Source of the DNA: Gnetum montanum
Taxonomy: Eukaryota > Streptophyta > Gnetopsida > Gnetales > Gnetaceae
Direction of reading: 5' to 3'
NCBI GenBank assembly: GCA_015680685.1
Contig: MNCI01034881.1
Span: 27,426 to 91,425, forward strand
Length of the DNA: 64,000 bases
Of this stretch, positions 35,321 through 48,825 are shown piece by piece. The notes beneath the pieces were generated by a model. The model saw nothing but the letters and a program-made list of their open reading frames with translations, did not search any database and was not told where the DNA came from. The position numbers and the translations under genes were made by a program. Position 1 is the first letter of the stretch, and the number at the start of each line of letters is the position of its first letter.

Positions 35321-36483
35321 GGCCTACTAATCTATTGCTAAAATCAAATGCCATGTCTTCATCAACCTGCTGCATGAATTCATCACATAGACTCTGACAA
35401 CATTACTGCTGCTCAATTTTTTTTCCTGTGGTTGCACGCGGTGCCTCCATCCCATCGGTTGCATCCATGTTTAAAGTGTTAAGCTAACTCACTCACTCGT
35501 GGTTTTCTTGTCTTCTTGGAGTTGTATTTGCATGATGACGCCCAGAGGTGTTCATACACGGATGAACTTCACCATGACAATGAGGTACCACATTGTTCCT
35601 GATGCATGTAACCAGGTTAATCAATTTGCTTATGAGTACATTCCCAGTTCCCCAAACATTCCTGATTCCCTAACATGTTCTTTCTACCCTGTTCAGTTAC
35701 ATTTCCCAGATACATCCTAGTCATCCCAAAACTCTGAACACATGGTTGCACACTGTAACTCTCCAGGTAGTTGCAACACACAACACAACACATGAAATAG
35801 ATACAAGCACACGAGCATGAGTATAACATTGAAAGAGAGCTCTATTCAAAATAAAAAAAATTAAAAAATAGAAGGAAAATAAAAAAATATAACAAATCAA
35901 AGAGCAAAATCCATCACAAGACCCTTAGCACTTCCCATGCAAGCCCCAAGCTGGAAGGTACTTGTCTTAGAAGAAAACACTCGTGTCTCAAACAATCATG
36001 TTGCATCCCACTACGTGGCTTTGGCTACTAGAAAATGGGTTCCCTTTGAAACTCAACAAGGGTCCTATTTCTCCAAGAATACACCACCTCACCACTTGGC
36101 TTTGGTTGTGACAACAAGTTCTCTTAAATAGGATACAAGAGTCTTGTTCCTCCAAAGGACGCACATCCCATGTCTTCATCCCAAGTCTACTAGATACTAG
36201 CTATTGATGAAGACCAACATGATGTGTTCACACAAGAGCATTTTCCTTCTCATAGTTAAATAAAATCATCCCTTCATCAATCCCCAATCTCACAATAACA
36301 AACCTTCTTCCTATACATCTCAAAATCTCAGTTACCGATCCCATGTACTTCTGGACATAGTGCGATGACATCTAGCCAAGTGCCAAAGAACAATGCTTGA
36401 TACCCAATTGATCGTGGTGTTTTTTACTTCTTTGTTGGTGCCTCTCGGGTAGATTCCTCTAGGCATCAACAAAGAGGGACCAA
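35321..36483 (+). other. 3' untranslated region and polypurine tract of element D
   Basis: No supported gene. The segment around 35490-35590 resembles 8920-9020 of element A. The tract CAACAAAGAGGGACCAA ends at 36483, directly before the 3' LTR. Confidence 0.75.
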
Positions 36484-38280
36484 TGAAAACACCACAAAAT
36501 TTTGGCCTAGCACTTTTAGACAAGATTCAAGTTAAGTCATGCAGCTGCCCAAGCATGAGTACACCATGACCAAACATGGAGGCCTCCGAGATAGCCCCCG
36601 ATGGTTCAAGATTCAATAGGAAAGGTCCCCACTAGGTTCCACAAGTGACTACACCAACTTTTGACATCTAGAATCAAAATTTTCAGGCTCAAAATCCTTG
36701 GTTTTGGCTAAGTATACTTTGGCTACATTTTCTTACACTACATAGCGTAAGGATCAGCGTCACCAACTTTTGGAGCCCCAAAAATGAGCCAGAAAAGGCC
36801 AAAATTGAGCACAAGGACCCTCCATGATCTTCATTAAGGCCCCTAATAGCTCCTAGCCTCTAGAAAATCAAAATTTGGACCTCAAATATGCCATTTTGAC
36901 TTGGTGATGCTGGGGTTACTTTTCAGACGTTGCACAACGTAAGTATTAGTGTCACCAACTTTTGGAGCCCTAAAAATGAACCAAAATAGGCCAAAATTGA
37001 TCAAAAGGACCCCCCATGAATCCAAAAGGACCTCAAGAACTCCCAATTTCTAGAAAATCAGAATTTGAGCCTCAAATATGCCATTTTTAGTTGGTGACGC
37101 TGGGGTTACTTTTTCAGATGTTGCACAGTGTAAGCATAGCGTAATCAACCAAAACAGGGCCAAAACGACATCCAAATTAGCCCAAATTTGGCACACAGAA
37201 CCCTCATAACCCATGGCATGTAGATACACTCTAACAATTGGTCTCATAGGTCAAAAATAGGTTCAAAATGCACTATTTTCAGGTCATACACTGTTAGTCA
37301 CGCTGACATGCTTCCAGCAGCGTAAACCCAGTGTAAACACTTTCATACGCTGGATGCTAGACACTGGATGCCAACCGTTGACACCAGAATAGGCTGAGCA
37401 CATATTAGAGCTAGATCCATGCATGCTGGAGGCTTTGGAAATCCAAAAATAGCATAGAACTGCAGATCCGGAGGACAGACACCCAAATCCATGCTTGTAC
37501 ATTAACATTTGTTGCATTTTGACATTTTTATTTTGTTTCAAGTTCTTACGCTGGGCATTACACATGCTAGCGTAAGAGATCTTGGATGCTGCACTGTACA
37601 TTGTAACATTTTGTGCATCTAGTCAATGCACACACTTGTCACCTGATCTAAATTTTTCTCATCCCACGGCCATGGATCTTCACACAGATCCACATCCCAC
37701 ATATCAAAACCATATAAATACCTTGATTTTCCACTAGATCAAGGTGGAAAATTTTAATCATGGAGCATCCTGTACACTTTGTACACTAAACATTCTAGGC
37801 TAGGCATCAGACTTGGTCATGCTGAGCAAGAAAAATCTTGGTCACACTGTAGAACCTGCAACCAGAAACCTGTATTCCCCAACATCCATTCACATCGGGG
37901 CTAAACGTTTTCCTTGCAATCATTCTACTACTATGTTCTGACCAGTGCACTTCTTTGTAATTTTCAATAAAAAAATAGTTACATTTTTGCCAATCATATT
38001 TATAGTTTACATTATTTTCTGTTTATGCTGTTTACACCTTGTTTGCGCTTGTCCACATTTACGTTTGCATTTATTTACGTTTTTTACAATAACCCGGCAC
38101 ACTGCCATTGCGTACGCTAGGGGAAGTCCTTGTTTAATCTACATGCAGACTGTCCAAGGCACTCTACCTTTTTTTATTTCTAGCTTGCCCTTACATGAAG
38201 GTAGGGTCTTCTGTATCTCTCTAGAGATCTTTAGGCATTCATTTTCTTCCAGCCTTACGTCAACGATTTTGGATAGTACA
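36484..38280 (+). repeat. 3' LTR of element D
   Basis: TGAAAACACC to GGATAGTACA, with TATA box TATAAATA at 37713-37720. It is similar over its whole length to the 5' LTR, with scattered substitutions, showing that the insertion is not recent. Confidence 0.93.
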
Positions 38281-40800
38281 CCACAGTGTTTGAAACTTAG
38301 TACATTGTGGTATGTGTGTGGGGTTCCAGTACAGTACCTTATCTACACATCAAAATATTACCTTCTAAATCCTAAGATCATGACATTTTTTATTATAGGC
38401 GTTGTGTATCTCATTTGATGATAGGGCCACTAATCAATTCTCATCTAGCACACTCAAGTTAATAAGTGCACGTTGTGCTAGTGGCAAGTCAAGGCCCAAG
38501 TCACTAGCTATAGATAGTATTTGGAGTTTAGCCTAGATTGGAAGTTTTGGTAGCTTTCCATACACTAACTTGTAAGAAGATTAACCTATAGGAAGTTTCT
38601 AAGTGGAGCGATTGGCCTAGAGGGCATCATTAAGTTTTGTGCTCCAGTCCCTCCTATATTTACTAATGGTTCAAGTGAGGATTTTGGTAATCTCTTTAAT
38701 GGTGACTTTAGCTTGCCTGTTGGCTTGGAGGTGATATAGTGTTGTAAATTTATGATCAACCCTCAAGTGTTTCATGAGTTTACAAAAAGTGGTGACCGTA
38801 AAATGAGTTCCAATGTCTAAGATGAGTGCACGTGGCATTCCAAACCTATTGATGATTTGTTGTTGGAAAAATCATGCAGCTATGTTTGAGGAATAGTTGA
38901 TGAAGACTACCACCTGTGCCAACTTTGTGTCGTAGTCAACAGAAATGATGATGTATGCCTTCCCATTGGACATGGATGTGATTGGACCCATGAAGTCAAT
39001 GCCCCAAATGTCGAAGGATTCCAGTGGTTGGATCCATTGTTAAGGTTCCTCCATTCGTGTAGTCATCCCACCATCTCTCTAACATCATGCACAAGAGCAG
39101 GTGAACCATTGTAAATCCCTAAAGAGTGTAGGCCAATAATATCTTGCCAGAAGGATCTTAATAGTTTTTTGTCATCTAGAATAGTGGCCCCCACAAGGGC
39201 CCTCATGAGCATCTTGAAGGATGTGTAGCGTATCATCATTAGGGACGCACCATCGAACCAGACCACCTACACACACCTTGTAAAGGTGTCCATTGATTTC
39301 CATGAAGTGCTTGGCCTTATGGAGAAACTATTATTTCTCCCGATGATCCCACTCCTTTGTCAATTCTTGGGTTGTGAGATAGGTGAGGATGTCACTGAAC
39401 CAAGGTGATTCTTTAGGCACATGCTTATTGATTACTCCCATGAAGAGGAGTTCATCTAGAAATTGGTCAGAGAGTGGCTCCTCCTTGTCTGCATTATCCC
39501 ATCACAACTAAGATAAGTGGTCAGCAACCATGTTCTCATCTCCCTTTTGATCTACCATAGTGAGGTTAAATTCTTGAAGAATCACAAGCCACCATATGAT
39601 ATGGGGGCTCACCATTGGTTTGTTCATCAGGAACCAGATGGCACTATAGTCAGTATGCACAAACACCTTGTACCTAAGCACATAGTGTCAGAATTTTTCC
39701 AAGGCAAACACCACCATCATTAATTCATTTTTGGTGGTGGTGTAGTTGAGCTAAGCACCCACAATGCTATAGCTTGCACAGTGGATATAGTATGGGCATT
39801 TCTGGTCATCCCACTATGTAAGCATGACTCCCAATGCATAATTGGATGCATCAGTCATGATGTGGAAGGGTCTGGACCAATCAAGTGCCTATAGAATTAG
39901 AGTCTTTACAAGTTTCTATTTAAGTGTTTGGAATGTAGATTCACATTCCATGGTCCAAATGAACAAAGCATCTTTCTTTGTGAGTTCCACCAACAACTTC
40001 GTGATCTTTGAGAAATTTTTGATGAAGCATTAGTAGTAACTAGTGTGGCCAAGGAATGACTAAACATCTTTTACAATACTCAATTTATTGGTGATTCCTT
40101 GGATGACCCTAGTTTTTTTTGGATCTACACTAATCCTTGCTTGTAAAATACAGTGCATTAGAACAGTGCCCTCTTGGACCATTAAGTGGCTCTTTTGCCA
40201 GTTGAGCTATAGATTATTTTTCACACATCTTTTTAAAACTTGCTCAAGGTGGTTCAAGGCTTGTTCAAACATTGCTTCATAGGTAGAGAAGTCACCCATG
40301 AAGACTTCTACCCCATTGCCAATTTGTTGCTGGAAGATGCTAAGGACAAGGTGTTAGAAAGTGGTAGGTGCATTACATAGGCCAAAGGGCATCTTTTTAT
40401 ATGAAAAAGTCCCTCAAGGACTTGTAAATGTTGTCTTGGCCTAGTCTTATAGCACAATTTGGATTTGGTTATAACCACTATAACCATCCAAAGAGCTTTA
40501 ATAATAATGCCCTGTGATGGTATCCAACACCTAGTCCACAAATGGGAGTGGGAAGTGATCCTGGAAGGTAGCCATGTTTAGCAGTTGAAAATATATACAA
40601 ACCCTACATTTTCCATCCTTCTTTGACACAAAAATGAGTGGGCTAACCCATTCATTATCTGCAATGGAGTAGATGAATCTCACTTTCAGCAACTACTCAA
40701 TTTCATCTTTGACGACCTGCTTTAGTTTGGGTTCAGTCGCCTTTATGGTTGTCATCATGGTTTCATGGAGGGGTCGATATAAATCTAATGTTGGCATACC
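38281..40800 (-). pseudogene. pol: Athila pol remnant, minus strand (right of element D)
   Basis: The reverse complement gives RT (about 40790-40000), RNase H (about 39990-39480), the zinc-finger region (about 39300-39100) and integrase (about 39080-38286), matching the plus-strand copy at 13860-16288. Stops are frequent. 38281-38285 is the right copy of the CCACA target duplication. Confidence 0.85.
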
Positions 40801-41858
40801 CTGGGATCAAATCCTGTTAATTCAAGGTATGGCCATGCAAAAGTAGCCTCCTATTTTCTTACTACCCTTAGCAATTTCTTCTTTTGTTCAGGAGCAAGAG
40901 TGGCATTTATAATTACCGACTTGCCATTCTACAAAAATGCATATTCTAAATTGACCGTTAAAGATTTGAGTTCCAAGGGCTCCTGTCTAAAACTCTCAGG
41001 CATCTACAACTTTCCTCAATCATCACAGTCATCAAAAATGGATACTTGTTGATGGACCTTTTCCAAATCATCCATGCTCTCCACATAGGTACATACAAGC
41101 CCCTCAGATTATTCCATACATAAAGTGCTACTAGTAGTGTTAGCGGTTAGCCACTGGATGCCTTCTTGATTTGTGGTTGCTACATACAGATATTATTGAA
41201 CTTGTGATTCTTCGGCACACTGACTTCATGCTTGAATAGATGTCTGCTTAGTATACCATAGTTGCTACACATAGTTGCACCTAGAGTCACTATACACGAT
41301 GCATGGAACATGCTTCTTCTCAATATTTCCAAAAGGATTTTGCTTGAAAATTTCAAGGGAAAGATCTCGGAGTCCTAATCATGCATCCACAATGCTCAGC
41401 TAGACTCTTCCCATAATATTAGAAAGTTCCCCTTGCAATTCTTAACATGAATGACCAGGAAGTTAATAGGATAGGACCATCCACAAACAATGGTCACAAT
41501 GTCTTCCATCAATCCTAAGGGAACACTAATGGATTAGTTTGCCAGCTCGAGCCGAATGTTGCTCTTCTTTAACGGGGGTAGGTTCCAAGTCTTGTACATG
41601 TGATGTGAAATTAAGTTGACTCCTAACCCTGAATTTAGAAGAGATTTACATGACTCATTTCCTACCACTTGAAGATAGATGAGTGGCCTTCCAAGATCAG
41701 TTAATTTCCAAGGAAGATGACCTGCCTTTATCTAGTCCATCATAGCATGTGTGAGCATGATGGTCTATACGTTAGAAGGCATTTGGTTTGAAGGCTACTT
41801 GAAGGGTGGAACATTGGAGGTAATTGGAGGTTTAGATGCACTAGCCATAGGTGTGTGT
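40801..41858 (-). pseudogene. Athila protease and gag C-terminal remnant, minus strand
   Basis: Counterpart of about 12720-13860 of the plus-strand copy; the protease-like segment lies at about 41750-41350. The sequence stops being Athila at the TGAAACACC start of element C (41859). Confidence 0.65.
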
Positions 41859-43574
41859 TGAAACACCCTAAATCTTCAATGGCATTCTTGCTTCACTGGG
41901 TCCTTGGAATTCAAACAGCATCATGGTAGTTTGGTAGAAAATGAATGCTCTAAGTTTAGATTGTCCAATTTGGAAAATTTTCTACTCTCAGTGTTGATAG
42001 GCCTAATGGACTCTCCAACCTGCCCAACTGGGTAGATCATCTAGAAGACAGTCTACTTAGGAGCAATACGTGGGGTTGACAACAGTGCTCAAGCTGCGCA
42101 AAATAGTTTGACAAGTTTTCTAGTCAAGAAGTTTGCTATGCTACGCTATGCCATGTAGCGTAGCAGGCCTCAAAAGACACTTGTAGGATGAAGTGCTATG
42201 CTACGCTACACTACAAAGCATAGCACAGTGTAGCAAAAGAAAGGCAGAGAGGCCCAACTTACTTAAAGATTTCAATGGCACTGAGCAAGCACTTCTGGTC
42301 TTCAAAGCCAATTTCTTCGCTTAACTTCAAGTCCTTCCGCAAAGCTCCCCTTGCTAGAAAGGTAGCACATTAAGCAAAAAGTAGGCTATGTTGGCTACTA
42401 TGCTATGATACGTTACGTAGCGTAGCACAACATAGAAATCATGCAAGAAAAAAAATAGAAGGTGTATGAATGACAAGATCAGCAAGTCACAATTGTAGTT
42501 GTTAGCACAATTAGGATTCAAGCCAAAGTTTGCAACCTTGGATGAATGAAAGCAGCTGCTACGCTATGTAGCATAGCATAGCGTAGCAATGATGTAGAAG
42601 CAGAAGAAACACATCAACGCATGCCAAAGCTTCCAGAAAATGCAATTAACTTTATCACATATTTGTTATTCGAATTGGTGGCTACGCTACATAGCATAGC
42701 ACTACGTAGCAAGATGCTATGCTACGCCAAGCATGCTATGCTGTATAGCGTAGCACCACATAGTAAGCTGCTATGCTATGCTAAACATGCTATGCCCTAT
42801 AGCATAGCATAGCATAGTAGACAGCTATGCTTCTTCAGCATGCTTCACCCCTTTTCTACATCATTGGTGCACATCTCTAGTTCTAACAGCATAATTGCAT
42901 CTTGACAAGCTCATCAATTAGTTTTTCATGTCCATGTAGCATGGACACGTCAACATCTTAGAGGTCTAGGACACGTGTCATCCAAGTCTTATCTCACATG
43001 TCCCCCTAGCCCTATAAATACCCTAACAAGAAACACTCAAAGGGTTGGCAATTTTGAGCACCTTTGCTCATGATTGGCAAACTTGAGTAGTTAGAAAATT
43101 CTGTTAGCAATTAGCAAAATAAACCCCCTTATTTTTAGTTAGCATCTAGTTAACAAGTTGGCTTTGTAACATTCAGGCATTGTTGGCTTGCTTTGAACAT
43201 CCTGGTTACTTTTGGGATCTCTATGCTTCCCAGTGTTGTACAACCAATTGTATCCACCTAGCAAAGTAAAGTCAAAACTTGAAGCAGTGCATTCCTTAAC
43301 TTCTTCTTTGTTCTTCTCTTTATCATTGTAGTTTACATTGTTTTTGCCTTCCCGCATTCAACAAATTTCATTTTTACATTATAAGCATTACTTTTAAATT
43401 AAACAGTTGCAAAAGGTTATAGTAACACCAATTAAGTTCCTATTTGATCGACCAGACCATTTAGGGCACCCCATCTCCATTTAATCTACCATGGCCCTCT
43501 TGTGGATCTAGGGTTAAAGCTGTCATGATTGACAACCTCTCGGTGTTTCCCAGCCACTGACGTTTTCAGTCACA
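41859..43574 (+). repeat. 5' LTR of element C
   Basis: TGAAACACCCTAAATC to TTCAGTCACA. TATA box TATAAATA at 43013-43020. Between 42120 and 42840 it is packed with palindromic GCTATGC/GCTACGCTA/TAGCGTAGC words that mirror each other. Confidence 0.8.
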
Positions 43575-43583
43575 ATAGTTTTC

Positions 43584-43602
43584 TGGCACTAGAAGAAGGG
43601 AC
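43584..43602 (+). promoter_or_regulatory. Primer-binding site of element C
   Basis: TGGCACTAGAAGAAGGGAC lies 9 bp after the LTR end and is a mutated form of the signal in element B. Confidence 0.7.
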
Positions 43603-43955
43603 TTTTGGTGCCCTTTCTATGTTTTACTGTATTCTTGTGTGTATTCAATACCCCAACATGCACCAACATGAACTTGACACCCTCTTGCAATTGTTCATGC
43701 ATCATGTGGTACAGACCAGTTGCTCTAACAATTCCTTCAGAATCCTACAAGATATAAAGCCTACGATTGCCACTAGATTCCTTGTTTTTTACAATAGTCT
43801 TACATGCTTTCTGTACCTCCATATGTGCTAGCGTAAACTCAACACTCATTTATAGTTTTTTACGCATTGTGTGGAACCCTGCAGGACATAAAGCCTTCGT
43901 TTGTCATTATCTCTCCTTGTTTCTTTCATTCACAATCCCATTTAGCTTTACTACA

Positions 43956-46529
43956 ATGGCCTTATCAACTAGTGCTATTACTACTACTAACCTTGAGGTT
44001 CCCGTCATAGTCCAAGGAATTACAGGTGACGAATAACCACTCAACCTAGGGCTAGGGCCATGTCGATCCCTCAGGATACAAAATTGGGCACCTAAGGTTT
44101 CGACATAGTAGTATGAATAGTAAAAATTCCTTTGCGCTAAGGTGCAAGCCAACCTGACCTTAGATATGCAGGAACTTAAAGATAAACATGCCTTCAATTC
44201 AATTATTGCAATGGAAAGGAATTTGTTCCCACCCCAAGTGTTTCTATTCCTCTAACGCAATCATATCAGTGGATTATAGATCACCTGACATGGTTGTATA
44301 GGCTTGGCAAGATGGAAGACACAACGTCTCACCATGAGGAGGCTTTCCAAGATGGATAGGATTAGCTAGATTCCCAATCTGATGGGGTTGGCCAAACCAA
44401 CCCTGCCACCATCCCTCCTACCCCATCCTTCTAGATGAACTTGCTGTCTATCACTACTCCCTTTACAATCACAGTTGCATAGTTTCAGTCTGTAACTCCA
44501 CTGGCTACAGGTAACCATTCCATGCATTTGGAGTATCAACACGCCTACATTCCTGTCTCTACTATAGCAACTACCCTTCCACAAACTATTCACCAATTTC
44601 TATTTGGTTCACAACACACAACAATCATGGCTACCTTTCCCTACATCCACGTTGTACCTACGTCGCAGTTGTCTTCAGTTTCCACCTCCATTCCTATGTT
44701 CACATCTATCCCACCAACTATGATGGGCCTAGGCTCATCCACATGGTGGACCCCATTCACTTCTCCACCTATTCCATAGCCGATGCTAATGTCTGGCTAC
44801 ACAAGCCACCAGACATACTGGGTTCCACAGACAGTACAACCAAGTGTGGAACTGTGGTCTGCTCCATTGGCCACACAAGTGGCCTAGCTCACAGCATAAT
44901 CTATGATTACTACACTAACAACACCACCTATTGGGTGGTGGACACTACAAGCAGCATCGTTTACAAGGGCTAGCCAAATAGCACCTCCGATGGGTCACGT
45001 TGTTGCCCCTACCACTCCACAGATGGGAGCTACTTTGGTAGTTCCCCAACCATCTATGTCATCCCCAGTTCTAGACTAAGCATTCCAGCTTATCCAAACT
45101 CTTACTAAGGAAATAAAATGCCTCAAGGATATTGGTTCTGACATGGTACAAGTCATGAACTTCTACCAGGATGATCCCATCAACCCAACAATTCCTCTAT
45201 TAACCTTACCTCCTGGGATGTCACTCCTCCATTTCACGAAATACAATGGGGAGGGGGATCCCAATGCACATCTTGTTACATTTAGGTCTAAATCTCTTCT
45301 TCTACAACAATGGCCACACATGATCATTTGATTCTTTGCCACATCCTTGACCAGAAAAGCCCTGGACTGGTACCATGCACTACCATGCTCCTCCATTTCA
45401 ACCTTAGAAGAGTTGTTGACCTAATTCATGATGCATTTCAAGTACAACTTGAGACCAAAAGTCATATTGGATCAGCTAATGAGTGTGAAGTAGGATCCAC
45501 TAGAGCCGGTCCAAAAGTTCATACAGTGGTGGAGCACTACCCTCAATGAAATCTGTGAGCCTATCATGGAGGCCCATTTGCTAGCCATTCTCAAAGGTGC
45601 AGTGAATGAATTCATTAAGTCTAAGCTGTACTATCTTGCTCTCCACATTCTTAGTCAAGATTCTACTCAAACTAAGAGCATTCAGGATGTGGCCAAGGCA
45701 AGCAAAGACCTAGCCTATGTTGCATAAAAGAATACCTTCACAAAGAAGGAGAAGGACAAGGCTAAGGTTGAAGTGGCCAACAAGGCCAAACCCAATAACA
45801 AAAAAAACAAGCATGAAAAGAAACCAACCATAACAACAACTAACCCCATGCCCAAACAGGGCAACACACCACAACCTTCCATGTCTACACTTGAAACATC
45901 TACAGTACCCAAACCAAACTTTGAGTGTAAAGACTGCTCGAAGTATACCTCGTTGCCTATTAAGCCTTCGAATCTTCTAAAGCAACTACTAGTAGTAGGG
46001 TACATCCAACATAAGTGGATGTAGGAAGAGGAAGCCAAGAAACATTAGTGGTATTACGAGCTCCTTAGAAACCTCTTTTTGTTCTTGCCTAATGAGCCCC
46101 TAGTTCCTAAGGATTTTAGCCTAGATCGGTTCTGTGACTACCACCAACAGTGTGGTCACAACATGAATTTCTGTATGGCATTAAAGGATGACATCCAAAG
46201 GATGATCGATTAGGTAAAATTGGTGCTAGACGAAAGAAACCTAGTACATCCTAATAATCAATCCTTGCATGTTTACAAGGATCCTCTCAACACCAACAAC
46301 GCTGGATACATTATCAACATCATTAGCGTTAACAGTAATCCTTGACAGCCCCAACACCCTTTTGTAATCCATGTGGCTCAGTGTAGCACACCAGCACCAC
46401 CAGCAGCTAATCCAAACCAGCAACAACTATTTGTCTTGTGAATCCCTCCCTAGGTATCCATCCCTACATCACCTATTCCCTGGGCATTTGCCCCTACACC
46501 ACCTATTAACATAACTGCACCATCACGTG
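43956..46529 (+). pseudogene. gag: gag of element C, 3' part cut off by element B
   Basis: ATG 43956 starts MALSTSAITTTN, aligning with the element B gag N-terminus (CRSLRIQ versus RRSLRLQ). After a stop-rich Pro/Thr/Ser section the core is clear from about 45090 (LTKEIKCLKDIGSDMVQVMN, NFYQDDPINPTIPLLTLPPG, HFTKYNGEGDPNAHLVTFRS). A basic linker (45760-45850) and a zinc-knuckle-like FCDYHQQCGHNMNFC (about 46130) follow. Stops are mostly former Gln or Arg codons, and at least one frameshift is present. The protease part is not reached before the element B insertion. Confidence 0.85.
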
Positions 46530-47769
46530 TGTAACGACGGAAAATGTCGGTAGCTGGAAATACCGACCGAAATTCCGTGTACACAGCTTTAACCACAGAT
46601 TCGCGTGAGGGCTAAGCTGGAAAAATGAATCCGTGGTGCCCTGAATGGTCTTGTCGATCAGACAGGGACTTACGGGTCAGTAAAAGCGATGACGATTATG
46701 GATTTTTGTGTGACGTGATTTGGTGCGAGAGATCATAAAATGGGAAGACAACGACGTAGATAGATCGCTACAAAGATAACGCCAAAATGTCGAAAAGATG
46801 CTAATCGGGAGAGAAAAAAAGTGAACGTCGCAAAGATCAAAGATCTATGTTTCAATGCTGGATCGGATGTATACTTGNCAGCGATTACCAAAGGTTGCTC
46901 TTGTTTCTCTGTTCAAGGCGATAAGTGTTCCCTTGCTCAGAAAATGCTCTTGTCCTCTTGATCTGCTGCCAACAAAAAGCGATAAGTGCTCTGGTGCTCT
47001 GGTTCATTAACTTGTCAACTGGCCAACTCTCCCCTAAATCTCCTCTCCTTTTTTTTTTGTCAGCCGGGGTATTTATAGGCCACGACACATGCAACCCTGA
47101 TGATATGGGCCCGAATGTCGTGGGTCCTGTTGACACGATTCTTTTAAGTTGAACTACGACTATGCACAACACGCTCGTTTGCGTGCTGTGCGTGTAAAGA
47201 GCAGGCCCATGATAGGCGTGTCTCGACTGCATTTGCGCTCATTCACGTTGTGTTGCATGTATGAGCGCAACCTTGGTGTATCAACAACGCGCTTACGCTC
47301 ATCACGCAACTATGCGTGACGCAGCGTAAATGTAACATACACTCTCCACGCAGCTACACGCGGTGGAGTGTAATCAAAGTGTAACTTACGCTCATCATGC
47401 AACTGTGCGTGACAAAGCGTAATGAGCACGTGCTTGCATTCTGACCTACGCACGAGCACGCATCGCCGCGTAATGCGCGTAAAGATCAGTTGTTTAAGCG
47501 TTGCGAGAACAAGTGCCAACCCGTCGTGTTTCTCTGGATTTTGCTTTTAACTGTCCTGGAGCTTATTACGCTCATTACGCTGCCGTGCGTGATAGAGCGT
47601 AAACTTGTCCTTGAACAAATTCGCCTTTAACTGTCTTGGAGCCTATTACGCTCATTACGCTGCCGTGCGTGATGGAGCGTAAACTTGTCCTTAGACAGAT
47701 TTGAGGCGCGTTCTCGCTCAAATTACGAATCTTCGCCTGAGGCCGACCCGTAATTTTCACGGTGTTTCA
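46530..47769 (-). repeat. 3' LTR of element B
   Basis: On the minus strand it runs from TGAAACACCG (47769) to CGTCGTTACA (46530). TATAAATA occupies 47077-47070. It holds two 80-bp units (about 47543-47702). Relative to the 5' LTR it lacks 283 bp, and the junction carries a single N at 46878. Confidence 0.92.
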
Positions 47770-48825
47770 ATGGCCCCTCTTTGTTGACGGTTAGAGGGCT
47801 TACCCGAAAAACGTCGACAAAGAATGCGAAACACCGGATTGGTAGAAGCAAGAACAACGTTCATCCATGACTACTCAGGTGTTGCTCTGTTTACGTAAAA
47901 GGAAGGCTGGCGAGTATGAGAGGTAGAAGGGTGTAACTGGAAACAGGTTCGGGGAAGATGCAAACGGTGTGTTTATTTATGTCAACAGGAATGCTTTCAG
48001 ACGAGCGTAGCGCGTCAATCTGAGATATCCCTGTTACAAATTGTAGCAGGAATGCGTGCGAAAAGGAGCATTGTGCATCACTTTTGCGATGTCTCTGCTA
48101 GCGTGAGTACGAAAAGCAGAGATTTGCGTATGTGAATGCTGCATATGGGAACTGGGTGGTGGGGAAGAAGGAAACAAGGATTAAGGTTAGACGCGTGTCG
48201 GGAAGAAATGCGCAAAGCTGAGTGGGTGGGCAAACCTGAGCAGCCATTTCAGCATGCTGTTGTACTTCGCCGCTCAGATGGACGCACCTTTGAATGACAT
48301 CCTCCAAGTTAAGCAGCCTGCAACCACAAACGGAAACAGAGGACGCCATTGCTTATGGACAAAAGACGGGGTTCTTGGAGCCCATGCTGTCTAATGTTGA
48401 CTAGAGCCAATGGACTGCAAATGTTGAGCTAGAGCACTTGGGTGGAGTCGCCAATCCTGATGATTCGGCACTGCATACCTTCGGCAAAAGGCATTAGACG
48501 CAGTGTAGCCCACTGGTTGCACCGGGAACCGGCCAGATGAATCTGCGAAGCCGGCGCCCGATAGCGATGATTGGCGGAGACTCCTGGGGCCATGACCAAC
48601 GAGGACTTCGTTGGGGCTCCCGCTAACGAGGCTAAACTCCCAGAGTTGCTACCACTGCGGCAGGCGTGGTGGCGGCATCTCTGAGGGATCAGTAAGATGC
48701 CTCCCTGTTTATCCGAGGAATCAGTAAGGTGCCGGTGGGGTGGAAACGCCGGAACTATCTCAGCAGTCCCCCCTGGTGGCTATGCAGCTGTATCGGATAT
48801 GATCGCACTCGCTTGATTTGCATGA
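47770..48825 (-). other. 3' untranslated region and polypurine tract of element B
   Basis: The minus strand ends with CAACAAAGAGGGGCCAT (47786-47770) before the LTR. An acceptor-like GTGGTTGCAG (AG at 48319-48318) is followed by a short open stretch (to 48098) of unknown meaning. The GC-rich part at 48480-48780 shows no gene. Confidence 0.65.

Larger units (their letters stand above)
29063..38280 (+). mobile_element. Element D: Tat-like LTR retrotransposon with gag-protease but no visible pol
   Basis: Two LTRs (29063-30763 and 36484-38280), a 5-bp target duplication CCACA, a primer-binding site, gag-protease, an array and a polypurine tract are present. Pol and the antisense gene are absent: protease ends at 34537 and the post-pol type array starts near 34850. 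A single N at 34745 lies exactly in that gap, so an assembly collapse must be considered alongside a true non-autonomous element. Confidence 0.92.
25350..41858 (-). mobile_element. Athila-like element, minus strand, interrupted by element D
   Basis: The reverse complement follows the plus-strand Athila from within gag (41858 side) through pol to the 3' gene (25350 side). Element D occupies 29063-38280 within it. Element C is inserted at 41858/41859, so the Athila 5' part lies beyond the right window edge. The left end is lost in the middle of the 3' gene next to the LINE. Confidence 0.85.
41859..46529 (+). mobile_element. Element C: Tat-like retrotransposon, 5' LTR and gag only (interrupted by element B)
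   Basis: TGAAACACCC opens the 5' LTR inside the minus-strand Athila. A primer-binding site and a gag closely related to that of element B follow. At 46530 the sequence changes to the element B LTR, so the rest of C should resume beyond the right window edge. Confidence 0.85.
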
